From: Palsa-504 sp963844625
Lineage (GTDB): Bacteria > Actinomycetota > Actinomycetes > Streptosporangiales > Streptosporangiaceae
Assembly: GCA_963844625.1 (NCBI GenBank)
Contig: CAWJPF010000027.1
Coordinates: 1-64,000, forward strand
Length of the DNA: 64,000 bases
Reading direction: 5' to 3'
Shown here: piece by piece, positions 35,184 to 42,574 of the stretch
Numbering within the stretch: the stretch's first letter is position 1
Layout: every line of letters begins with the position of its first letter
The notes under the pieces: model-generated
What the model saw: only the letters and a program-made list of their open reading frames with translations
Database searches by the model: none
Told to the model about the DNA's origin: nothing
Program-made: the position numbers and the translations under genes

Positions 35184-36010
35184 CTAGGTCGGTCTCGGCC
35201 GCGTGCGCAGACCTTGCATGCCGCCGTCCACGGCCAGGGCCGTACCCGTGGTGGCCCCGGCGAGCGGGCTCGCCAGGTAGGCGATGGCCGCGGCGACCTC
35301 GTCCGCGCTCACCAGCCTGCCCATGGGCTGGCGCGCGTTGAGCGCGGCACGTTCGGCGGCCGGGTCCGGTGCCGCGTCGAGCAGCCTGCTCACCCACGGG
35401 GTGTCGGCCGTGCCCGGGTTCACGCAGTTCACCCTGATGCCCTCGGCCACGTGGTCGGCCGCCATGGCCAGCGTGAGCGAGTAGACGGCGCCCTTGCTCG
35501 CGCAGTAGAGCGCGCGCTGCGGCAGGCCCGCGGTGGCCGCGATCGAGCAGGTGTTGACGATGGCCGCCTGGCCGCGGTCGATGGCCGCCCGGCGCAGCAG
35601 CGGCAGCGCCGCCCGCGTGGTCCGCACGATGCCGAGCACGTTCACGTCGAGCACCCGGCGCCACTCGTCCTCGTCGTTGTCCTCGACCGTGCCGGCCGCG
35701 CCGATCCCCGCGTTGTTCACCAGGATGTCGAGACGGCCGAGAGCCTGCCCGGCCTCGTGGACAGCGGCGCGGACCGCGGCGTCGTCGGTCACGTCGGCGA
35801 CGACCGGGTAAAGCGGCGTTGGCGTCCGCCGGCGTTGGCGTCCGGGCCGGCGTTGCCGGCGTTGCCGTCCGGGCTCGCCTTGACGCGGTCCAGCACCGCG
35901 ACTCGGGCGCCGCGGGCGGCCAGCAGCCGGGCCGTGGCCAGGCCGATACCGGAGGCGCCTCCGGTGACCAGCGCGGCTAGTCCGGCGAACTCAGGTGATT
36001 GCTCCGTCAT
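35184..36010 (-). pseudogene. SDR dehydrogenase (2-keto-3-deoxy-L-fuconate dehydrogenase-like), apparent -1 frameshift
   Basis: ATG 36010 starts a classical SDR: cofactor loop LVTGGASGIGLATARLLAAR, then VAVLDRVK. After a repetitive stretch (PDGNAGNAGPDANAGG) the frame is lost. The homologous continuation, one frame over from about 35812, gives VADVTDDAAVRAAVHEAG, LDILVNNAGIGAAGTV, active-site CSIAATAG and YCASKGAVYSLTLAM, and the C-terminus to 35184. About 275 residues would result if one base were added near 35813-35835. The role would be oxidation of 2-keto-3-deoxy-L-fuconate to the 2,4-diketo acid. The break sits in tandem GGCGTTGGCGTCC repeats, so slippage or a sequencing error is likely. 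Confidence 0.75.
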
Positions 36011-36023
36011 ACATCGGATGTAT
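36009..36023. promoter_or_regulatory. FadR-type operator candidate, site 3 (perfect palindrome)
   Basis: ATACATCGGATGTAT is a perfect 7-1-7 palindrome overlapping the first two bases of the SDR start codon (minus strand). Bound protein would block the SDR promoter or start directly. It is the best copy of the four-site motif. Confidence 0.65.
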
Positions 36024-36091
36024 AACGCATCCCGTGGCCGCCGGTCCAGCCGCGCCCGGCCCGGTGGACCTGCGCTACCGTCGCGCGCGGC

Positions 36092-36946
36092 TCAGCCGAG
36101 CGCCTTGCGGCGGTAGAGGCGCACGGCCAGCGGAGCGAACACCACCAGCATCGCGACGGACCAGCAGACCACGGCGAGCTCGGGATGCTGCATCGGCCAG
36201 ACGGGCACCGAAGCGGCGGGGTTCGGGTTGCCGAACAGCTCCCGGCACGCGGCGGCCAGCGCGGACATCGGGTTCCACTCCGCGATCGGCTGCAGCCACC
36301 CGGGCATGCCCTGGATGGGCACGAACGCGCTGGAGATGAACGTCAGCGGCAGGAAGATGATGAAGCCGGTCTGCTGCGCCGCTTCCGGGCTGCGTAGCGT
36401 CATGCCCAGGCAGATGCCCGCCCAGGTGAACGCGTACCCGAACAGCAGGGCCAGCGCGAACGCGGCGATCACCTCCGCCGGGCCGGTGTGCACCCGCCAG
36501 CCGATGGCCAGGCCGACGCAGACGACCACGACCGCGCCGATCATCTGGGTGAGCAGTTCGGCGATCGATCGTGCCGCCAGCACCGCCCACCGCGACATGG
36601 GCAGCGACCGGAACCTGTCGATCAGCCCGGTGGACATGTCGGTGACGAGCGCGACGGCGACACCAGGCGCGGTCTGGGCCAGGCCCATCCCGAGCATCCC
36701 GCCGATGAGGTACTCGTGGTAGTTCCCGCCGCCCGGAAGCACGATGGCGCCGCCGAACACGTACGCGAACATCAAGATGAAGATGACCGGCATGAAGGTG
36801 ACATCGGCGAGCGTCTCCGGCTCCCGCCTGATCCGGGCGATGCTGCGCTTGGTCAGCACCCACACGTCGGTGACGAAGTGAAACGCCGGACTGCGCCCGT
36901 ACGTCACGTCCCTTTCCGGGACGAGTTCCGCCGTGATCGTGCTCAT
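36092..36946 (-). CDS. DrrB-type ABC-2 exporter permease
   Basis: A 284-residue ABC-2 transporter with six TM helices. The N-terminal cytoplasmic segment VLTKRSIARIRREPETLAD leads into TM1, the loop has LPGGGNYHEYLIGGMLGMGL, and STGLIDRFRSLPMSRWAVL is the hallmark EAA-like motif of DrrB proteins. Late helices include FIIFLPLTFISSAFVP and the loop IQGMPGWLQPIAEWNPMSAL. ATG 36946 overlaps the stop of the ATPase gene. It exports hydrophobic compounds, antibiotics or lipids with the adjacent DrrA-like ATPase. Confidence 0.9.
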   Translation of the reverse strand: MSTITAELVPERDVTYGRSPAFHFVTDVWVLTKRSIARIRREPETLADVTFMPVIFILMFAYVFGGAIVLPGGGNYHEYLIGGMLGMGLAQTAPGVAVALVTDMSTGLIDRFRSLPMSRWAVLAARSIAELLTQMIGAVVVVCVGLAIGWRVHTGPAEVIAAFALALLFGYAFTWAGICLGMTLRSPEAAQQTGFIIFLPLTFISSAFVPIQGMPGWLQPIAEWNPMSALAAACRELFGNPNPAASVPVWPMQHPELAVVCWSVAMLVVFAPLAVRLYRRKALG

Positions 36947-37941
36947 GCCACCGCACTCCCTTCCAGTTCGGGCTCCACTTGCCTGTCGTCCTCCGCGCTG
37001 CCCGCGTGGCCGGTGAGCGAGAGGAACACGTCGTCGAGCGACGCGCGCTGAATCGTCACGTCGTTGACCTCGACTCCGGCGACGTCGAGCGCGCGCACCA
37101 CGCGCGTGGTCAGCCCCTCGGCCGCCGCCACAGGGACGGACAGCCGTCGTCCCTCTTCGTCCAGCTGAACGCCCCCCGTGGCGTACGGCTTGACCGCGAT
37201 GATGGCCGTCTCGGCGTCCGAGCCCGCGGCCAGGACCACGGTCAGGTACTCGCCGCCGACCGAGGCCTTGAGCTGGTCGGGCGTGCCCTCGGCGATGACC
37301 GCGCCGCCGTCGATCACCGCTATCCGCCTGGCCAGCTGGTCCGCCTCGTCCAGGTACTGCGTGGTGAGCAGCAGCGTGGTCCCCTCCGCCGCCAGCCCCC
37401 GGACGATGTCCCACGTCATCGCGCGCGCGTTCGGGTCCAGGCCGGTGGTCGGCTCGTCCAGGAACAGCACCGACGGGTAGCCGATCAGGCTGGCGGCCAG
37501 GTCCAGCCGCCGCCGCATGCCGCCCGAGTACGTCTTGACCGCGCGGGTGGCGGCTTCGGTGAGGTCGAAGCGCTCGAGCATCTCATCGGCGCGCCGCCTG
37601 GCCGCGCTCGCGGTGAGCCTGCTGAGCTGGCCGATCATGACCAGGTTGGCGCGCCCGGTGAGGTACTCGTCCAGCGCCGCGTACTGCCCGGTCAGCCCGA
37701 TAAGCGGCCGTACCTGGGCCGCCTCGGTCACCACGTCGTGCCCCAGGACCTGCGCCCGGCCCCCGTCCGGGCGCAGGAGCGTGGCAAAAACGCGGACGGC
37801 GGTGGTCTTGCCCGCGCCGTTCGGCCCGAGCAGCCCGTAGACCGTGCCGCGCGGCACCACCAGGTCGAACCCGGCGAGCGCCTTGGTTTTCCCGTAGTTC
37901 TTGACTAGCCCTTCCGCCGCGATGGCGGGAGCCTCGCTCAT
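36943..37941 (-). CDS. DrrA-type ABC exporter ATP-binding protein
   Basis: 332 residues. Walker A is LLGPNGAGKTTAVRVF, the signature YSGGMRRRLDLAASLIG, and Walker B VLFLDEPTTGLDPNARA, followed by the switch His-less LLLTTQYLDEADQLARR typical of the daunorubicin-resistance family. The C-terminal DUF4162-like tail (DVTIQRASLDDVFLSLTGHA) is present. ATG 37941 faces the divergent TetR gene across a 150-base spacer with three GTACGNTGTAC boxes. Probably an inducible drug or lipid exporter. Confidence 0.92.
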   Translation of the reverse strand: MSEAPAIAAEGLVKNYGKTKALAGFDLVVPRGTVYGLLGPNGAGKTTAVRVFATLLRPDGGRAQVLGHDVVTEAAQVRPLIGLTGQYAALDEYLTGRANLVMIGQLSRLTASAARRRADEMLERFDLTEAATRAVKTYSGGMRRRLDLAASLIGYPSVLFLDEPTTGLDPNARAMTWDIVRGLAAEGTTLLLTTQYLDEADQLARRIAVIDGGAVIAEGTPDQLKASVGGEYLTVVLAAGSDAETAIIAVKPYATGGVQLDEEGRRLSVPVAAAEGLTTRVVRALDVAGVEVNDVTIQRASLDDVFLSLTGHAGSAEDDRQVEPELEGSAVA

Positions 37942-37959
37942 AATTACTCCCCGTTACTC

Positions 37960-38005
37960 GTACGCTGTACGTCCTAGTACGATGTACCGTAGCAGTACGG
38001 TGTAC
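37960..38005. promoter_or_regulatory. Array of three GTACGNTGTAC boxes (TetR operator)
   Basis: GTACGCTGTAC (37960-37970), GTACGATGTAC (37977-37987) and GTACGGTGTAC (37995-38005), spaced 17 and 18 bases. Each is an imperfect palindrome, all within 65 bases of the ATPase start. The array lies in the spacer between the DrrAB genes and their divergent TetR. Confidence 0.7.
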
Positions 38006-38091
38006 GAGTGGGCAAGTTCTTAATTAAGACGCATCCAGGCGTGACTGGCGGCGCAGGTTAAGGCAGGCTTGGGCGGCGGAAGGAGCAGCCA

Positions 38092-38190
38092 GTGAGCGAG
38101 CCAACGGAGCGCGGCGCCGGCCGGACGCAGCAGCGAGGCACGAGCGACGAGGGAAGGCGGCGCCTGAAGGCGCCCCCGGAGGCGAGCGAG
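38092..38190 (+). repeat. Start-codon-anchored repeat, family A, copy 2
   Basis: From GTG 38092 the sequence TGAGCGAGCCAACGG and following blocks GACGAGGGA, GCGGCGCCT and CCCCGGAGGCGAGCG align with the minus-strand copy at 32213-32118. The reading frame is the same (SEPT.RG, SDEG.RRL, PEAS) and the start-codon position identical, although the genes are unrelated. Confidence 0.7.
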
Positions 38191-39039
38191 CGGGAAACAG
38201 TGGGCGAGTACGACGAGGAACCGTGGCCGTTCTTCCGGTATCCGCGCGCCTATCCGCGTGCCGGCCGGGCGTCCCGTGAGGAAGCGCACGAGCAGCGGAT
38301 CGCCGGGCACGTTCAGCGGCACCGGGAGCGGGGGTCGCAGCCGCCCCGCCGGGACCGCGGGCTATCGCGGGACGAGATCGTCAGCACCGCCATCGCGATA
38401 GCCGACGCCGAAGGCCCGGACGCGATCAGCATGCGGCGCATCGCGCGGGAGCTCAGCGCGGGCGCCATGTCTCTCTACTGGTACGTCGGGTCCAAGGAAG
38501 AGCTGCTCGACCTGATGCTGGATGCGATCGAGGCAGAGATCGAGGTGCCCGAGCCGTCCGGTGACTGGCGGGCGGACCTCGGCGCGTTTGCGCACCGGAC
38601 CAGGGCGGCGCTGGGCCGGCACCGGTGGGCCATTGAATTCATCGGCACCAGGCCTCCCTCCAGGCCGAACGACGTGCAGAACCTGGAGCGCCTGCTCGGC
38701 CTGCTCGAGGGGACGGGCGTAGATGATGCCCGCGTCGTCATGGGCATCTTCATGACGGTCGCCACCTTCGTGATCGGCGCGGTGATACGCGAGGCGCAGG
38801 AGATACGGTTCCATCGTGAGCAGGAGCGCGCCGAGGCGGCCCGGACGGACGAGGAGATCCAGGCCGAGCACGAGCGGTACCGCAAGTGGTTCGAGGCTTC
38901 CGGTCATTTCCCGCGGATCGCCCGCCTCATGGAATCGGGGCTCGACCCGGACGACCCGAACACCAGAGACGAGCGTTTCCAGTTCAGCCTGGACTGCGTG
39001 CTCGACGGCATCGCCGCCCGCTTGAACCGCCGCGGATGA
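38092..39039 (+). CDS. TetR-family regulator with long repeat-derived N-terminal extension
   Basis: 315 residues. The HTH begins only near residue 88 (GLSRDEIVSTAIAIADAEGP, ISMRRIARELSAGAMSLYWY), and the C-terminal ligand domain of the tetracycline-repressor-like type ends DERFQFSLDCVLDGIAARL. The first 35 or so residues (MSEPTERGAGRTQQRG...SDEGRRRLK) come from the same DNA repeat that starts the ABC permease at 32213. GTG 38092 has AGGAG seven bases upstream, so translation through the repeat is supported. A later GTG near 38201 is the alternative. It probably represses the divergent drrAB-like genes. A C-terminal paralog fragment lies at 25616-25840. Confidence 0.85.
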   Translation: MSEPTERGAGRTQQRGTSDEGRRRLKAPPEASERETVGEYDEEPWPFFRYPRAYPRAGRASREEAHEQRIAGHVQRHRERGSQPPRRDRGLSRDEIVSTAIAIADAEGPDAISMRRIARELSAGAMSLYWYVGSKEELLDLMLDAIEAEIEVPEPSGDWRADLGAFAHRTRAALGRHRWAIEFIGTRPPSRPNDVQNLERLLGLLEGTGVDDARVVMGIFMTVATFVIGAVIREAQEIRFHREQERAEAARTDEEIQAEHERYRKWFEASGHFPRIARLMESGLDPDDPNTRDERFQFSLDCVLDGIAARLNRRG

Positions 39040-39061
39040 CCGCTTGCAGGCCCATCCGCAA

Positions 39062-39117
39062 CCACAACGATGGAGCATCGTAGTGGCTGGGGCCACATCG
39101 ATGGAGCATCGTTGTGG
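39062..39117. repeat. Nested palindrome, possible terminator or dispersed repeat
   Basis: CCACAACGATGGAGCATCG (39062-39080) pairs with CGATGGAGCATCGTTGTGG (39099-39117) except for a central three-base bulge. Each arm contains its own small palindrome CGATG-GAG-CATCG, and the loop holds GTGGC-TGGG-GCCAC (39083-39096). It lies 22 bases after the TetR stop. The rest up to 39420 holds no intact gene; the minus strand shows a coding-like tail (GLNQDAWQALASLDTLLG, stop at 39236-39238) that may be a gene remnant. Confidence 0.55.
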
Positions 39118-39420
39118 GTCGGACCGTGGTTAGACCCGGGTTCGGGGCGCCGATGAGGCCCAGGTCAACGAGGAATTCGCCGCATCGAGCGCGACAGCAG
39201 TCGCAAAGAGCCACTCCGGCCGCAGCACGCCGGCGCTACGAGGGACCTGCCGCCCTGGCCCGGCGTACGGCCTCGGTCACGCCCTGGGTCCACGGGTCGC
39301 CGTGACCGGCAGCAGCACGTCCGAGCAGCGTGTCCAGCGAGGCGAGCGCCTGCCAGGCGTCCTGGTTCAGTCCGGACGGGCATGATCTGCGGACCGAGCC
39401 GGGTTCGTTCCGCCGGCCAT

Positions 39421-39426
39421 TAGGCT
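39421..39426 (+). promoter_or_regulatory. Leaderless -10 box (TAGGCT)
   Basis: TAGGCT followed by exactly six bases and ATG 39433; no Shine-Dalgarno. The same TAGGCT-N6-start arrangement precedes the 27-residue peptide gene and serC. Confidence 0.5.
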
Positions 39427-39432
39427 GGCGAG

Positions 39433-40185
39433 ATGGCTGAACTGGCGGGCCTGGACCCGCCGCCGGACGGTACCGCCGACGTCTGGTGGGCGCGCAGGCA
39501 GGACGCTTCAGACCAGCACGCCGCGCTGCTAGACGAGACCGAGCGGCGGCGCTGGGCGGCCTACCGGCGTGCGGAGGACCGCCAGCGTTTCCTGACCGGG
39601 TGCGCGCTCGCGAAGACCGCGCTCGCCGGCTACACCGGCCGGCGCCCGGCCGACGTGCGCTTCGACCGGACCTGCGGGCAGTGCGGCGAGCCGCACGGCA
39701 AGCCGGTCCTGGCGGGCGGCGGCGTCGAGCATTCGGTCGCGCACTCCGGTGACCTGGTCGCCGTCGCCGTCGCGCGGGCGCCCGTCGGCGTGGACGTCGA
39801 GCAGCTCGACGGCCGCCCGCACCCGCTGGGCGACGGGGATCCGGATGCCCTCGCGCGCCTGGTGCTGTCCGCGGCCGAGCGGGCGGTGCTCGCCGAGGTC
39901 CCGGCGGCCGGCCGGGCTCGTGCCTTCCTGCTCGCGTGGACCAGGAAGGAAGCCGTGACCAAGGCGACCGGGGACGGCTTGCGCGCCGCCTTCAGCGACG
40001 TCATCGTGGCCGCGGACGCGGGGCCGCCCCGGCTGGTGTCCTGGCCCTATCCGCGGTCCCCGCGGAGCGTGGCCCTGCTCGACCTGGACGTGGCCGCCGG
40101 GTACGTGGCGGCGCTCGCGGTCATCGGCCGCTGCCAGGCCGTGCGGGCCAGGGACGGGTCGGCGTTGCTGGCCGGCCTGGCCTGA
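39433..40185 (+). CDS. 4'-phosphopantetheinyl transferase (Sfp type)
   Basis: A 250-residue pseudo-two-fold enzyme that transfers phosphopantetheine from CoA to a Ser of carrier proteins. Conserved motifs are FLTGCALAKTALAGYTGRRP, GKPVLAGGGVEHSVAHSGDL, the Mg2+-binding VGVDVEQLDG (about residue 117) and the FLLAWTRKEAVTKATGDGL block (W-x-x-K-E-A). The Sfp type activates polyketide or peptide synthases and fatty-acid synthase carriers. No synthase is in the window, so it probably acts genome-wide. Leaderless promoter. Confidence 0.92.
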   Translation: MAELAGLDPPPDGTADVWWARRQDASDQHAALLDETERRRWAAYRRAEDRQRFLTGCALAKTALAGYTGRRPADVRFDRTCGQCGEPHGKPVLAGGGVEHSVAHSGDLVAVAVARAPVGVDVEQLDGRPHPLGDGDPDALARLVLSAAERAVLAEVPAAGRARAFLLAWTRKEAVTKATGDGLRAAFSDVIVAADAGPPRLVSWPYPRSPRSVALLDLDVAAGYVAALAVIGRCQAVRARDGSALLAGLA

Positions 40186-40193
40186 CGGCCGGG

Positions 40194-40208
40194 AGAGGTC
40201 GGATGTAT
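40194..40208. promoter_or_regulatory. FadR-type operator candidate, site 4 (upstream of lutABC)
   Basis: AGAGGTCGGATGTAT matches ATACATCGGATGTAT at 12 of 15 positions, with one half site intact. It lies 61-75 bases before the lutA start, next to a possible TAGCGT -10 box (40244-40249). The weakest of the four copies, but placed in a promoter. Confidence 0.4.
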
Positions 40209-40268
40209 CCGCGGGGCGCCGTGCCGTGGCGTGGCGAGGTCTTGTAGCGTGGCGGGCGGAGGCGCTTG

Positions 40269-41006
40269 ATGCGAATCGGCTTGTTCGTGACGTGTCTGAC
40301 CGACACGCTCTTCCCCGACACCGGCAAGGCCGTGGTCGCGGTCCTGGAGCGGCTGGGCCACCAGGTGGATTTCCCCGCGGCTCAGAGCTGCTGCGGGCAG
40401 ATGCATTTCAATACCGGCTACCGGCGCGAGGCCACGCCGATGGCGCGCGGGTTCACCGCCGCGTTCGGCGGTTACGAGGCGATAGTCACCCCCTCCGCTT
40501 CGTGCGCCTCGATGGTCCGCGAGTACTTCCCGGTGCTCGCCGCCGAGGCGGGGGATCCGGGCCTGGCCCGGGCCGTGGCGGAGGTGGCGCCCCGGACCTA
40601 CGAGCTTTCCGTGTTCCTGGCCGACGTGCTGGGGGTGACGGACGTGGGGGCGCACTTCCCGCACCGGGTGACGTATCACCCGAGCTGTCACTCGCTGCGG
40701 ATGCTCCGGGTCGGCGATGCCCCGCTGCGGCTGCTGCGTGCGGTGCGCGGACTGGACCTGGCCGACCTGCCGGACGCCGAGGTCTGCTGCGGGTTCGGCG
40801 GCACGTTCTCGGTGAAGAACGCCGACGTATCGGCGGCGATCTGCGCGGACAAGGTGACGGCGGTCCGCCAGAGCGGGGCCGAGGTGCTGTGCGCGGCGGA
40901 CAACTCCTGCCTGATGCACATCGGCGGCGCGCTGGAGCGGCAGCGGTCCGGGGTGGCCGTCATGCACCTGGCGGAGATCCTGGCCCGCACCGAGGACGCC
41001 CGGTGA
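40269..41006 (+). CDS. lutA: L-lactate utilisation protein LutA (cysteine-rich CCG-domain subunit)
   Basis: A 245-residue protein with two CCG domains: AAQSCCGQMHFNTGYRREA (about residue 45) and DAEVCCGFGGTFSVKNADVS (about residue 180), each a cysteine-rich ligand to an iron-sulfur centre. LutABC oxidises L-lactate to pyruvate with electrons passed through iron-sulfur subunits. ATG 40269 has GGAGG upstream; TTG 40266 would add one residue. Its stop overlaps the GTG of lutB (GTGA), and lutB-lutC are coupled the same way, so this is a compact three-gene operon. Confidence 0.93.
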   Translation: MRIGLFVTCLTDTLFPDTGKAVVAVLERLGHQVDFPAAQSCCGQMHFNTGYRREATPMARGFTAAFGGYEAIVTPSASCASMVREYFPVLAAEAGDPGLARAVAEVAPRTYELSVFLADVLGVTDVGAHFPHRVTYHPSCHSLRMLRVGDAPLRLLRAVRGLDLADLPDAEVCCGFGGTFSVKNADVSAAICADKVTAVRQSGAEVLCAADNSCLMHIGGALERQRSGVAVMHLAEILARTEDAR

Positions 41007-42574
41007 CGGCCCCGACCGCCGACGGCCCGCACCCCGGCGCGGCGCACCCCGGCGCGGCGCACCCCGGCGCGGCGCATCCCGGCACGGCGCCCTCGGGCAC
41101 GGCGCACCTAGGCACGCCGCACCCGGGCATGCCGACGTACCTGGGCATGCCGCCCTTCCCGGTGGCGGCGCGGACCGCGGTGGCCGATTCCCAGCTGCGG
41201 GCCAACCTGACGCACGCCACGCACGCGATCCGCGCCAAGCGAGCCGTCGCGGTCGCCGAACTGCCCGACTGGGAGCAGCTGCGGCAGGCCGCCAAGGCGA
41301 TCAAGGACCACACCCTGGCCCACCTGGACACGTACCTGCTGCGGCTGGAGGCCAACGTCACGAAGGCGGGCGGCCACGTGCACTGGGCGGCCGACGCGGA
41401 CGAGGCGAACGCGATCGTGGCCGGCCTGGTCCGCGGCGCGGGCGCCGACGGCGTGGTCAAGGTGAAGTCGATGGCCACCCAGGAGACCGGGCTGAACGAG
41501 GCGCTGGCCGCCGACGGCATCAGTGCCCTGGAGACCGACCTGGCCGAGCTGATCGTCCAGCTCGGCCACGACCGGCCCAGCCACATCCTGGTCCCGGCCA
41601 TCCACAAGAACCGCGCCGAGATCAGGGAGATCTTCCGCCGCGAGATGCCGGACGCGCCGGCCGGGCTGACCGATGACCCGGCGGCGCTGGCGGCCGCCGC
41701 GCGGGCGCATCTGCGCCAGGCGTTCCTGTCCGCGGCGGTAGGCGTGTCCGGCGCGAACTTCGCGATCGCCGAGACCGGGTCGCTGGTGGTGGTGGAGTCC
41801 GAGGGCAACGGCCGGATGTGCGTGACGCTGCCGCGGACGCTCATCTCCGTGGTAGGGATCGAGAAGGTCCTGCCGTCCTGGCGCGACCTCGAGGTGTTCC
41901 TCGCGCTGCTGCCCCGGTCCTCCACGGCCGAGCGGATGAACCCCTACACCTCGACCTGGACCGGGATCACGCCGGGGGACGGCCCGGAGAACTTCCACCT
42001 GGTACTGCTGGACAACGGCCGCACGTCGGCGCTGGCCGACCACACCGGCCGGCAGGCGCTGCGCTGCATCCGGTGCTCGGCCTGCCTGAACGTGTGCCCG
42101 GTCTACGAGCGGACCGGCGGCCACGCCTACGGCTCGCCCTACCCGGGCCCGATCGGCGCGATCATCTCGCCGCTGCTGCGCGGCGTCACCTCTCCGGTCG
42201 ACGCGTCCCTGCCGTACGCCTCCACCTTGTGCGGCGCCTGCTACGAGGTATGCCCGGTCGCGATCAACATCCCGGAGGCACTGGTGTACCTGCGCGGCCA
42301 GGTCGTCGACGCCAAACGCGAAAAACATTTTTCTCCCGAACGGACGGTGTTCGCAGCGTCCGGCCGAGTGCTCCGTTCTCCCCGGCTACTCGCGGCCGCC
42401 CAGCGCGCCGCGTCCCTCAGCAGCAAGCTGATCGCCAGGTCCGGCCGGATCAGGCGGCTGCCGCCGCCGCTGAACGGCTGGACCGAAACCCGCGACGCCC
42501 CCGCTCCGCCGCCCGAGTCGTTCCGCGCCTGGTGGGCCCGGACCAGGGGAACGACCAGGGGAACAAGGCCATGA
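41003..42574 (+). CDS. lutB: L-lactate utilisation protein LutB (iron-sulfur subunit)
   Basis: 523 residues. The LUD-type domain (AVGVSGANFAIAETGSLVVV) is followed by two 4Fe-4S motifs, CIRCSACLNVCPVYE and STLCGACYEVCPVAINIPE (about residues 355-420), and a DUF3390-like tail. GTG 41003 is coupled to lutA. The first about 40 residues (HPGAAHPGAA... repeats) are encoded by a 15-bp tandem repeat and are not conserved in the family. ATG 41129 (MPTYLGMPPFPVAA) is the alternative start, but it would break coupling. Confidence 0.92.
   Translation: MTAPTADGPHPGAAHPGAAHPGAAHPGTAPSGTAHLGTPHPGMPTYLGMPPFPVAARTAVADSQLRANLTHATHAIRAKRAVAVAELPDWEQLRQAAKAIKDHTLAHLDTYLLRLEANVTKAGGHVHWAADADEANAIVAGLVRGAGADGVVKVKSMATQETGLNEALAADGISALETDLAELIVQLGHDRPSHILVPAIHKNRAEIREIFRREMPDAPAGLTDDPAALAAAARAHLRQAFLSAAVGVSGANFAIAETGSLVVVESEGNGRMCVTLPRTLISVVGIEKVLPSWRDLEVFLALLPRSSTAERMNPYTSTWTGITPGDGPENFHLVLLDNGRTSALADHTGRQALRCIRCSACLNVCPVYERTGGHAYGSPYPGPIGAIISPLLRGVTSPVDASLPYASTLCGACYEVCPVAINIPEALVYLRGQVVDAKREKHFSPERTVFAASGRVLRSPRLLAAAQRAASLSSKLIARSGRIRRLPPPLNGWTETRDAPAPPPESFRAWWARTRGTTRGTRP
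41030..41089 (+). repeat. 15-bp tandem repeat in lutB (four units)
   Basis: Three exact CACCCCGGCGCGGCG units and a fourth with changes (CATCCCGGCACGGCG), encoding HPGAA repeats in frame. Copy number can change without frameshift. Confidence 0.8.

Noticed and set aside
33843..36116. 757-codon plus-strand frame opposite the sugar-binding protein and SDR
   Set aside because: Runs antisense through two recognisable genes and their regulatory spacer; composition typical of GC-rich shadows.
40226..41002. Upstream extension of lutB in the lutA region
   Set aside because: Shadow of lutA in another frame; GTG 41003 overlaps the lutA stop as expected for coupling.
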